Of a DNA stretch of 8,524 nucleotides, positions 1-5,825 are shown one piece after another. Position 1 is the first letter of the stretch, and each line of letters begins with the position of its first letter. Position numbers and translations under genes: made by a program. Location: positions 1 to 8,524 of the forward strand of contig JACQCB010000148.1 in assembly GCA_016201805.1 (NCBI GenBank). Reading direction: 5' to 3'. This DNA comes from Nitrospirota bacterium (GTDB lineage Bacteria; Nitrospirota; Nitrospiria; Nitrospirales; Nitrospiraceae). A model generated the notes under the pieces. The model was not told the origin of the DNA. It ran no database searches and saw only the letters and a list, made by a program, of their open reading frames with translations.

Positions 1-977
1 GTCATGTAGAGCAGATAATTGCCCATACCGTGGTTCAGCAACGGGGCCTGGAGCGGGCGATGATGAACCATCACGAGTTCATAGTCGTCCCGGGTGTTGA
101 CTTCAAATCCCTGTTGGTTCTGATAGACCTGATGCGGCTGGAACGATCGGAACGTGCCGTCCGGATCGACTTCCGGGACGGTCCGGAGCAGGGTCCGCTT
201 CTCCGTCTTGTTCTCCAGGGCGATCAGGAGGGCCTGGTCGTGGGCATGGGGATAGGCGAATTTCACGCAGCCGTCCATCCGAAATTTAAGCGGCGCCTTA
301 TCCACCTGTACGCCGGGCTGGATTTCGATTCCCTCGTCGCTTTCGTCCTGCCGACGGTTGTCAAACTTGCTGTAGCAGACGACGTTGACGCCCACTTGGT
401 AGACGTCCAGTTCCTGCATCGGCGTTTCCTCCGGAGCCAGTTCCATGGTGAATGTCGCCATGACGTCTTTGGTCGGCGGGACGCCGTGGTAGAAGGCGAC
501 GATCGTCATGAGCTTCTGGTCCTTCCCGAGCTTGACTCCGTAGCCGGCGGGAAATTTGGTCTCGTTCATTTCAAGGCCGGCCCCGGCGAAAAACAGCGGT
601 TCGCCAGGACACGACACGCCTTCTTTGTCGAGGTTGATCAGCAAAATATGGTGCAGGTATTGGCGCGGAAGCGGAACACCGCCCTTCGTAAAGACGGCGG
701 ACTTGTAGCCGACCAAGAACCGGTCTTGCGGGAGTTGAAAGATGTGCTTGGGGATGCTGGCGGCCAGTTCCCCGTCATGGCCGGTTGGCAGGTCGAGGGG
801 CCCGTAGGTGATCGTCAGGGTATTCCCCGTGATCGACACGTTGGTCTTGACCTCATTGGAAAGAGCCGCGGAGGTCTGGTGGTCGGCAGACTGGTGGTGA
901 TGACCGCCGTCTGCCAGGGCGGCTTCAATCGGGGACAAAGACAGCGTCAGAATCAGGATAAGGGGGAGGTGTTTCAT
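1..977 (-). CDS. Exported PHM-like (type II copper monooxygenase-like) protein, C-terminus cut by window edge
   Basis: Reading the minus strand from the ATG at 977 gives 325 open codons to the window edge. An AAAGGAG ribosome site lies at 987-993, nine bases upstream. Residues 1-22 form a signal peptide (hydrophobic LPLILILTLSL, then AALA), so the protein is exported. What follows matches the order of copper ligands in peptidylglycine alpha-hydroxylating monooxygenase: an HH pair at 109-110, YHG with His164, HAH with His244 and His246, and GMGN with Met318. In PHM these are H107/H108, H172, H242/H244 and M314, at similar spacing. The PHM Arg two residues before the HxH pair (substrate carboxylate binding) is Tyr242 here, so a peptidyl-glycine substrate is unlikely. 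I infer a double beta-sandwich copper protein, perhaps a monooxygenase, of unknown substrate. It is the third gene of a minus-strand operon, 19 bases after the TPR gene. A plus-strand open frame covering the same bases is its shadow. Coding call is strong; enzymatic activity is unproven. Confidence 0.85.
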   Translation of the reverse strand, partial: MKHLPLILILTLSLSPIEAALADGGHHHQSADHQTSAALSNEVKTNVSITGNTLTITYGPLDLPTGHDGELAASIPKHIFQLPQDRFLVGYKSAVFTKGGVPLPRQYLHHILLINLDKEGVSCPGEPLFFAGAGLEMNETKFPAGYGVKLGKDQKLMTIVAFYHGVPPTKDVMATFTMELAPEETPMQELDVYQVGVNVVCYSKFDNRRQDESDEGIEIQPGVQVDKAPLKFRMDGCVKFAYPHAHDQALLIALENKTEKRTLLRTVPEVDPDGTFRSFQPHQVYQNQQGFEVNTRDDYELVMVHHRPLQAPLLNHGMGNYLLYM

Positions 978-996
978 GGGGAGGGGCTCCTTTGAT

Positions 997-1812
997 TCAG
1001 CGGCCACGAGGCTTGTCCGGTTCGGTGCCCGCTGACTCGTCGGGTTTCAACGAGGTCAGGAGCCGTTCAGCCTCGGGACGGTAGCGATGCGCCCAGGGAT
1101 AGGCATCGCTTGGTTGGTCCATGCTCAGGACGGCCTGTAACTCGCGCTTGGCCGACTCGGTGTCCCGTCGCTTCAGGTACATCTTGGCCAAATCCAGCCG
1201 GACGTGAGAATAATTCGGATCGATTGTCGCGGCTCGCTTCAAGTAGTCCAGTGCCGCGGTCCGATTGCCTCCCATGAACTGAGGCAATTCTTCCAGCATC
1301 ATGCCGGCCATGTGCAAGGCCGCCACGTGGTCTTTTTGCAGTTCCAGCGTCCTCCTGGCATGGGCCTTGATCTCGTCCAGCGCCAGGAGCGAGGCGGCTA
1401 TGCCTTTCGTGTCCGCTGCGCTGCCCAGGTTGGCGGCGTAGAGGTAGTGGGCTTCTGCGGTGCTCTCGTCTAATTCGATGGCGCGTTTGGCCAGGCGCGC
1501 GCCTTCGTCGAAGGCGGCGAGCTTCTGGGCCTTCTCGCTGTAGAGTTCTTCGCCGATCTCAAGATAGAGCCCGGCCAGTTGGATGAGTTGGCGAGGATCC
1601 GATGAATCCTGCGCTTGGGTCTCCAGCAGCTTCTTCAGGTCTTGCTCCAGCGATTGGGGATAGTCAGGTGGGAGCGAAGGGGGCTGCGATGCAGCCGGAA
1701 TGGCTGTTAGCAAAAGCAATACGCAGGCTGCCAGCAGCTTCAACCGGGGAGAAACTATCTGCGGACCGGCATGAGAGCGGGTCGTCGCGCTTTCAAGAGA
1801 ATGGAGGGACAA
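997..1812 (-). CDS. Exported TPR-repeat protein
   Basis: A 271-residue protein starting at TTG (1812-1810), with AGGAG at 1823-1827 ten bases upstream. No better in-frame ATG or GTG precedes the membrane segment. Residues 23-42 are a hydrophobic signal segment ending AAS; LAAC at 27-30 resembles a lipobox, but the hydrophobic stretch continues past the Cys, so I do not call it a lipoprotein. From about residue 72 to 235 it is alpha-helical with tetratricopeptide-type repeats: helix pairs around 75-115, 118-160, 161-200 (with the FMGGN turn) and 201-235, where AxxYLKRAATIDPN and LAKMYLKR show the typical A/Y/L/P spacing. TPR domains are scaffolds for protein partners. The natural candidates are the NTF2-like protein upstream and the PHM-like protein downstream, since all three are exported and co-directional. 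No enzymatic residues are seen. The upstream stop codon overlaps this gene's SD, which points to translational coupling. Confidence 0.88.
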   Translation of the reverse strand: MSLHSLESATTRSHAGPQIVSPRLKLLAACVLLLLTAIPAASQPPSLPPDYPQSLEQDLKKLLETQAQDSSDPRQLIQLAGLYLEIGEELYSEKAQKLAAFDEGARLAKRAIELDESTAEAHYLYAANLGSAADTKGIAASLLALDEIKAHARRTLELQKDHVAALHMAGMMLEELPQFMGGNRTAALDYLKRAATIDPNYSHVRLDLAKMYLKRRDTESAKRELQAVLSMDQPSDAYPWAHRYRPEAERLLTSLKPDESAGTEPDKPRGR

Positions 1813-1825
1813 AGAAGCGGCACTC

Positions 1826-2350
1826 CTATTTCAGAGATGGAAAGGCCTGATTGCTCGAAGGCATGATCGCGGCCTCGCTCCGGAAGGATTCGTGAAACGT
1901 CACCAGGATCCACTGGCCATTGCGTCGTTCCATGATCCCGGTTTCGCGCAGAGGCAGGACCATCTTCACTTCTTCCTTGCCGCTGCCGATGTAGCGGATA
2001 TAGTCCAGTTCCATCATGAACCACGCGGTTTCGCCGCGCGTCCAGACCTTCAACTCGGTGATGGGAATGTCCAGGCGCGTGACGGAGTCGAACTCACCCT
2101 GCATGTCTTTGGCGAAGTCCGCCCAGCCGACGTATTTGCGTCCCTCGATCGTGTAGCTGACGACATCGTCATCGTGAGCCATCAGCCGGGAAATTGTGGC
2201 AAAGTCTTTCTCGACATTCGCCCGGACCAAGATTCGCAACACGCCCTCCGGGCTGCTGAGGTCTGCGGTGAATCCGGTTGCGGGAACAATGAGGGCGAGG
2301 ATGGCGAACAGGGACCACAATCGAGCGGTATGAATCAGAGATATCAACAA
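1826..2350 (-). CDS. Exported NTF2/SnoaL-like domain protein
   Basis: A protein of about 174 residues with an N-terminal hydrophobic segment (about 9-27, LWSLFAILALIVPATGF) followed by TAD, a signal peptide or anchor. The rest reads as one cone-shaped NTF2-like fold of the SnoaL_3/DUF4440 sort: helices from about 33 to 60 (SPEGVLRILVRANVEKDFATISRLM), a region with YVGWADFAKDMQ, then beta strands with TAWFMMELDYI, EVKMVLPLRETGIMERRNGQWILVTFHESF. The closing G-I-M-E-R-R-N-G-Q-W-I-L-V-T-F-H-E-S strand pattern is typical of this family. Such domains bind small molecules or act as assembly subunits; no catalytic role can be assigned. The frame starts with two consecutive TTG codons (2350 and 2347). 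The AAGGAGG ribosome site ends only one base before the first and four before the second, so the second may be used. An in-frame TAG lies upstream, so no ATG start is available. It is the first gene of the operon. Confidence 0.82.
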   Translation of the reverse strand: MLISLIHTARLWSLFAILALIVPATGFTADLSSPEGVLRILVRANVEKDFATISRLMAHDDDVVSYTIEGRKYVGWADFAKDMQGEFDSVTRLDIPITELKVWTRGETAWFMMELDYIRYIGSGKEEVKMVLPLRETGIMERRNGQWILVTFHESFRSEAAIMPSSNQAFPSLK

Positions 2351-2395
2351 GCCTCCTTCGATGGGCGGTTCCCAATAGGGTGTCTACAAGGAGGC
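2351..2395 (-). promoter_or_regulatory. Leader hairpin that pairs with the ribosome binding site
   Basis: In the minus-strand transcript GCCTCCTT (2395-2388) is a perfect 8-base complement of AAGGAGGC (2358-2351), which is the SD of the NTF2-like gene. Two further G-U pairs could extend the stem into the TTG start codons. The 29-base loop holds a small CCC-TATT-GGG hairpin. If it folds, the ribosome site would be masked, so the operon may be controlled at translation. This is a sequence-level observation and has no known riboswitch match that I recognise. Confidence 0.45.
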
Positions 2396-2406
2396 CCTGT
2401 GGAGAA

Positions 2407-2436
2407 ATGGTACACAGGGGGGTGAGCGCTTGTCAA
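2407..2436 (-). promoter_or_regulatory. Sigma-70-type promoter of the NTF2/TPR/PHM-like operon
   Basis: On the minus strand a perfect TTGACA (2436-2431) is followed after 18 bases by TACCAT (2412-2407), four of six matches to TATAAT. Transcription would start near 2400, giving a leader of about 50 bases before the TTG start. Spacing is one base longer than optimal. Predicted by eye only. Confidence 0.55.
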
Positions 2437-2455
2437 CCGGTTTTGGCTCCTTGGA

Positions 2456-2484
2456 TTGAATCCAGGTGGCAAACGGAATAGAGT
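2456..2484 (+). promoter_or_regulatory. Possible promoter of the small lipoprotein gene
   Basis: TTGAAT (2456-2461), a 17-base spacer and TAGAGT (2479-2484) give four of six matches at each box with optimal spacing. The predicted start would be about 85 bases before the ATG at 2576. It is a weak match in a divergent intergenic region and could be chance. Confidence 0.3.
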
Positions 2485-2575
2485 GGGCGGCGGGCAAGAC
2501 GGACCTTGCCAGACGAGGGCTGCAATCGGCTGGAAGAAGCTGCAGAATCAGAAAAATCATCAGCAGGAGGTGGGG

Positions 2576-2806
2576 ATGCGTAAGGTGAATTTTGCTGGAG
2601 ATGGGACGGCTCGATGGGGACAGTCCGTGACCGCAGTGCTTGGCGCCAGTATGGTAATCGGCGGATTGTTCCTGGCCGGATGTGCGGATCAGCCGAAGCC
2701 TGCTCCTGGCCAAAAGGAAATCAGGAGCGACTCAGACCGGTTCTTTGAACGAGTGAAGCAGGAAGAAAAAGAGCGCGGTAAGGATGCCGAGGGTGGGACG
2801 CGGTAG
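2576..2806 (+). CDS. Small lipoprotein, 76 residues
   Basis: The ATG at 2576 has AGGAGG at 2565-2570, five bases upstream, so I prefer it to an ATG 40 codons earlier that has no ribosome site. The protein has an unusually long N-region of about 17 residues, then a hydrophobic stretch (VTAVLGASMVIGGLFLAGC) with the lipobox L33-A-G-C36. Cleavage would leave a mature lipoprotein of only 41 residues beginning CADQPKPAPG. Its second half is highly charged (RFFERVKQEEKERGKDAE), probably a single soluble helix. ADQ after the Cys does not carry Asp at +2, so by the enterobacterial rule it would go to the outer membrane; whether this rule applies here is not known. I do not recognise the family. It is divergent from the NTF2-like operon and convergent with the MFS gene, so it is probably a single-gene unit. 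Confidence 0.78.
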   Translation: MRKVNFAGDGTARWGQSVTAVLGASMVIGGLFLAGCADQPKPAPGQKEIRSDSDRFFERVKQEEKERGKDAEGGTR

Positions 2807-2841
2807 GGTCCCCCTACTGGCGCGGCGCGGTTATTCTATCG

Positions 2842-4305
2842 TCAGGGTTCCTGCCGGCCCGGCCTGCCGCTGAAGACGTCGTTCAACGGCTTGATGAGAG
2901 GCAGTTCGGAGAACAGGTCACGGTGGGAGATCGGCTCGACTGGGCGGCTCTCGCCGAATGATCGGAGCAGGCTCAGCGATACGACCAGCCTCAGCACGCC
3001 GGAAATGAAAAAGACCACCGGCAGGTTGGAGGCCAGGTGCAGCGTCAGGCCTGGCAAAGCGACGTCGGACGGCGCGACTGTGGCCAGCCATCCCCCGATC
3101 ATCGCTCCCACAAACCAGCCCATGGCGTTGACGGTGTTCCAGACGGCGATTCCCTTGGCCCGGTCTTCCGCCCGCACCGTGTCGAAGACGTAATTTTGCA
3201 GGCCGAGTGCCAGCCCGCTCCAGATGATGCCCCCCAGAAAATTGATGGCGACGATGAAGGCGAAGTTCGTGCTGACGAGGTAGAGCATCGGCAGGAAGGG
3301 GACGGTCAGGCCGGTGACGGTGAGAATCTTCTTGTTGCCGAAACGGTCGCCGATCCGGCCCCACTGGTTGAGGGTCAGGAACTGTCCGAGGATGCCGGTG
3401 GCCAGCCAGCCGGCATACTGCAAGTAGGTGAAGTGGAGGTCCCGCAACATGTAGATGACGAAGTAGGGGCCGGCGATCAACACGCAGACGTGCATGAGGC
3501 CGGAGAAGAGAAGAAAGCGCTTCAGATTGGCGCTGTGCTCGTGGCGAAGAAATTCGACGAGGCGAAACTCGGCCTCGCGCGTCGTCGGGGCGGCCGCTTC
3601 GTCCAGTCGTGCCAGATATCGGGTCGAGATCGCGCGGGCGACGGCGGCGGCCAGGAAAATCGCCACGAACCCAGCCCAAGGGATTTTCCAGGTTTCCGCT
3701 CCATTGAGTATGAGTCCGGCCATGCACAGGGTGGCAAAACCGGTGACCGCCATCACTTTTGTCCGATGCGCGAAGTAGGCCCCGCGGCGGTTTGGGTCAA
3801 CCAGGTCGGTGATCAGGCTGTTCCAGGCCGGGATCGTGAAATGGCCCATGGCAAAGTACAAGACCGCACAGGCGATCAGCAGCCAGGGGCCCTGCGTGGG
3901 ATAGAGGAGAGGCAGTGACAGGAGGGGAAGCCACAAGGCGCTCTGGCAGGCGGCTCCCGTCAGGATGATCGCTTTGCGATGGTGGTAGCGGTTCAACGCC
4001 TTGACGGAGAGCAACTGAGACCAGGTCCCGACGAGTTGGGGAAGCGCCGACAGAAGGCCGATCTGAAAGGTTGAGGCGTGCAGCAGGACCGCAAAGGCCG
4101 AGAGGTAGTTCTCGCCTCCGCCTTGCATGACAGCCTGAAATGCGCCGTCTCGGATTCCGAATTGTTGGCTGCGTTCCCGCGCTTCCGAGGGCGTATTCGG
4201 CCGGGCATCCGGTCCGGCGGTCCTGCAAGAGCGGCCGAACGGACGGATTCTATGACCGGGGGGCGCTGCCTCGGGAGCGGTTGGCACAGCGGGGTCGTTT
4301 CGCAT
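2842..4305 (-). CDS. Major facilitator superfamily transporter
   Basis: A membrane protein of 487 residues from the ATG at 4305, with about twelve hydrophobic segments. A soluble Pro/Arg-rich head (residues 1-50) precedes the first one. Family marks are the loop motif A copy GRIGDRFGNKK (about 316-326), matching GxxxDRxGxxK, and a DLVDPNRRGAYFAHR segment (about 168-182) of a type seen in uncharacterised bacterial MFS proteins. It should move a small solute across the inner membrane by a proton or solute gradient; the substrate cannot be told from sequence. The frame is open upstream to a TTG at 4443, but those 46 codons lie opposite the leader of the divergent gene and have no ribosome site. 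The promoter position argues for the 4305 start, with a leaderless mRNA. Its stop lies 36 bases from the convergent lipoprotein stop, and no clear terminator lies between them. Confidence 0.88.
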   Translation of the reverse strand: MRNDPAVPTAPEAAPPGHRIRPFGRSCRTAGPDARPNTPSEARERSQQFGIRDGAFQAVMQGGGENYLSAFAVLLHASTFQIGLLSALPQLVGTWSQLLSVKALNRYHHRKAIILTGAACQSALWLPLLSLPLLYPTQGPWLLIACAVLYFAMGHFTIPAWNSLITDLVDPNRRGAYFAHRTKVMAVTGFATLCMAGLILNGAETWKIPWAGFVAIFLAAAVARAISTRYLARLDEAAAPTTREAEFRLVEFLRHEHSANLKRFLLFSGLMHVCVLIAGPYFVIYMLRDLHFTYLQYAGWLATGILGQFLTLNQWGRIGDRFGNKKILTVTGLTVPFLPMLYLVSTNFAFIVAINFLGGIIWSGLALGLQNYVFDTVRAEDRAKGIAVWNTVNAMGWFVGAMIGGWLATVAPSDVALPGLTLHLASNLPVVFFISGVLRLVVSLSLLRSFGESRPVEPISHRDLFSELPLIKPLNDVFSGRPGRQEP

Positions 4306-4311
4306 AGGACC

Positions 4312-4320
4312 ATTATAACA
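4312..4320 (-). promoter_or_regulatory. Extended -10 promoter of the MFS gene
   Basis: The minus strand reads TGT-TATAAT (4320-4312), a perfect -10 with the TGn extension. No convincing -35 lies 16-18 bases upstream, as expected for extended -10 promoters. Six bases separate the TATAAT from the A of ATG at 4305, so the predicted transcription start is the start codon itself, and no SD precedes it. Confidence 0.55.
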
Positions 4321-4442
4321 AAGCCTCGCCGAATGCAGCAGAAATGGCGCAGAGTTGCATTGCCGCTTTCCCCTACAGTAGGCTAACGATAGGCGTGGGT
4401 TGGTGAGGAACCGTTCCATGAACGTCCGAGCGTGGAGGTGCA

Positions 4443-5099
4443 ATGATGACGCGCTGCACCGATAGAGCGGGGGGCGTAGGGGATCGGGTCATTGCCGGGC
4501 TGGTGCTTTTGTCGGTTTGCGCCGTGCCGATTTTCTTCGAAGCGTCGGCGCGTGAACTGTTGGCTCCAAAAGAACAAGCGGTGACGGAGATCGATCCGAC
4601 CACCACCCCATCGCTGGACAAGCAGAAGGCGAATCGTCCTCAGTCGTTGTTTACCTGGATTGAGATGGCGAAAGGCTACGAGGTGGAGTGGGACAGTTTC
4701 GGTCGGTCGGGCTGGTATACGCAGGATCCGCGGATCAAACCCATCGAGCCGGGGACGTCGGTTTTTACGCCGGACACGGCCGCGGTCTATATCGTCTTTG
4801 AAGTGCCCCCCCTGGAGGACCCCGCGACGTTCAGCGCCCGCTGGTATCGGGAGGATGAGCAGGGCAAGATCGCCGATACCCCGGTGGGGCAGGACTCGTT
4901 GTTCGTTCCCTGGCATGAAAAGCAGGGGTTTCTGGAACTGCGCAAGCCGCCTGCTGGCTGGGCAACGGGTAAGTACGTGGTCAAGATTTACATCAGTCCA
5001 GAAGGGCAGCAGGCATTCCACGCAGTGAACCAAGTCGGGACGATGAGTTTCAAGATCGTGGAGCGGCCGGCGCCAGCCGATGCTGCCGTTTCGAAGTGA
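4443..5099 (+). CDS. Exported beta-rich protein of unknown function
   Basis: A 218-residue protein. GGAGG at 4434-4438 is four bases from the first ATG (4443) and seven from the second (4446), so the second may be the true start. Residues about 16-33 are hydrophobic (VIAGLVLLSVCAVPIFF), followed by EASA, a signal peptidase I-like site. The mature part has a short linker rich in Thr/Pro, then from about 68 to 208 a run of alternating beta strands (TAAVYIVFEVPPL, TFSARWYREDEQGKI, GFLELRKP, GKYVVKIYIS, GTMSFKIVER) that reads as a single Ig-like or beta-sandwich domain, with a W-x-D-x-F-G and a PAGWATGKYVVKIYI element of the kind found in extracellular binding domains. No catalytic motif is seen. 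I do not recognise the family. It is divergent from the MFS gene, and the FmdB-like gene follows 63 bases later on the same strand. Confidence 0.75.
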   Translation: MMTRCTDRAGGVGDRVIAGLVLLSVCAVPIFFEASARELLAPKEQAVTEIDPTTTPSLDKQKANRPQSLFTWIEMAKGYEVEWDSFGRSGWYTQDPRIKPIEPGTSVFTPDTAAVYIVFEVPPLEDPATFSARWYREDEQGKIADTPVGQDSLFVPWHEKQGFLELRKPPAGWATGKYVVKIYISPEGQQAFHAVNQVGTMSFKIVERPAPADAAVSK

Positions 5100-5162
5100 G
5101 ATTCTTCGGGAGCCTATCGGTCTCTCCGTTTGGGGCAGCTCTGGAAGTCAAAAGGAACGTCC

Positions 5163-5438
5163 ATGCCGATCTATGAATATGTTGCCGAACAATGTCAGGG
5201 GAAGCCTCCCTGTTCCAGACGAAAAGAGTACCTCCAGTCTGTGACGGACCAAGCCCTCACCTCCTGCCGGGATTGCGGCGCATCGATCCACCGGGTGTTG
5301 TCTGCCTTTGCGGCCCGCTCCGGATCGGTCGGGGTCTCTTCCCCCGATCCGACCCCGCTCAATATTACGGGCCTGCCGGCGCCCTCCGGCATGACGGAGG
5401 GGTCAGGCGGGGAAGGCTCCTGTGGGCATGAACATTAA
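5163..5438 (+). CDS. FmdB-like small zinc-ribbon protein, variant
   Basis: 91 residues from the ATG at 5163, with AAAGGA at 5151-5156 six bases upstream. An earlier ATG at 5130 lacks a ribosome site, and MPIYEY is the canonical start of the FmdB/regulatory zinc-ribbon family. The family normally has CxxC soon after YEY and a second CxxC about 20 residues on. Here the second pair is intact (C35-R-D-C38, then GASIHRVLS), but the first is C11-x5-C17 (CQGKPPC). The Gly/Ser/Pro-rich tail ends in SCGHEH, adding possible metal ligands. FmdB-type proteins are small putative regulators of unclear mechanism; the name comes from a Methylophilus amidase operon. The gene probably shares a transcript with its plus-strand neighbours, but no promoter or terminator was found around it. 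Confidence 0.75.
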   Translation: MPIYEYVAEQCQGKPPCSRRKEYLQSVTDQALTSCRDCGASIHRVLSAFAARSGSVGVSSPDPTPLNITGLPAPSGMTEGSGGEGSCGHEH

Positions 5439-5440
5439 AC

Positions 5441-5489
5441 CGTAAGGCGTAAGGCGTGAAACGTGAGGGGTAAAGAATGAGGGGGAAGG
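5441..5489 (+). repeat. Degenerate tandem heptamer array
   Basis: Seven contiguous 7-base units in register: cgtaagg, cgtaagg, cgtgaaa, cgtgagg, ggtaaag, aatgagg, gggaagg. The shared pattern is NGT(A/G)A(A/G)(A/G) in the first five, with the last two drifting. It fills nearly all the gap between the FmdB-like stop and the next ATG. The final unit supplies the AAGG used as ribosome site for the next gene. Similar GTAAGGC/GTGAGGC-type runs are, from memory, dispersed in intergenic regions of some Nitrospirota and other environmental genomes. Confidence 0.7.
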
Positions 5490-5496
5490 TAGGCGT

Positions 5497-5769
5497 ATGA
5501 AGGTGACTGATCCGGAAAAACTTGCGCTCCTCTATGAGCGTTTCAAAGACGTGTGTCTTGTGGAAAAGGAAGTCTGGAAGGAGATCTTCCTGCCGCGGGA
5601 CGCCGGCCCAGGAGCAGTTCTGACCAGGGTGCAGGACCGGTATGAAGTCGTGATCGATGACGAGGAGATCGAAGCGACGCTCGACGCGAACATTCCGCTC
5701 GGCGGCAAGGCGCTCGCGGCGGCGATTCAACAGTATCGGGACTCCATCAGCTTCGTCAAAAAAACCTAG
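5497..5769 (+). CDS. Conserved-looking hypothetical protein, 90 residues
   Basis: An ATG at 5497 with AAGG at 5486-5489, seven bases upstream. The predicted protein is soluble, with no signal or membrane segment. Residues 1-30 look helical (KLALLYERFKDVCLVEKEVWKEIFL), 40-58 look like two strands (AVLTRVQDRYEVVIDDEEIEATL), and 68-84 look helical (GKALAAAIQQYRDSI). The layout resembles a small alpha/beta domain, and I do not recognise a family. Codon use is like its neighbours and the strong helix/strand pattern supports a real gene. Its stop codon TAG (5767-5769) lies inside the stem of the terminator of the convergent htpX gene. It is the third co-directional gene in this stretch, possibly co-transcribed with the FmdB-like gene. 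Confidence 0.7.
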   Translation: MKVTDPEKLALLYERFKDVCLVEKEVWKEIFLPRDAGPGAVLTRVQDRYEVVIDDEEIEATLDANIPLGGKALAAAIQQYRDSISFVKKT

Positions 5770-5791
5770 CCGCCGTCTGGGCGGCTAGGTT
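5758..5791 (-). terminator. Intrinsic terminator of htpX
   Basis: A perfect 12-base stem (5763-5774 paired with 5780-5791) with a 5-base loop, followed on the minus strand by seven T residues (5764-5758, the first two shared with the stem). It lies 35 bases after the htpX stop. In the plus direction the hairpin is followed by CACACC, not a T run, so it should stop minus-strand transcripts mainly. The stem contains the stop codon of the plus-strand gene. Confidence 0.85.
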
Positions 5792-5825
5792 CACACCAAT
5801 TCCAACCGATCCACAATCTCGGCGC

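Noticed and set aside
30..995. A 321-codon plus-strand open frame
   Set aside because: It has no ribosome site or recognisable domain, is low in secondary-structure sense, and lies opposite the minus-strand frame with SD, signal peptide and PHM ligand series. Codon bias in GC-rich DNA explains the antisense opening.
2807..2841. Terminator between the convergent lipoprotein and MFS genes
   Set aside because: The 35 bases are GC-rich but show no clean inverted repeat followed by a T run in either direction.
3037..3918. A 293-codon plus-strand frame and a 269-codon minus-strand frame (2918-3727) over the MFS gene
   Set aside because: Both are rich in Arg, Pro, Gly and His without any domain, and lie within the clear transmembrane protein frame of the MFS transporter.
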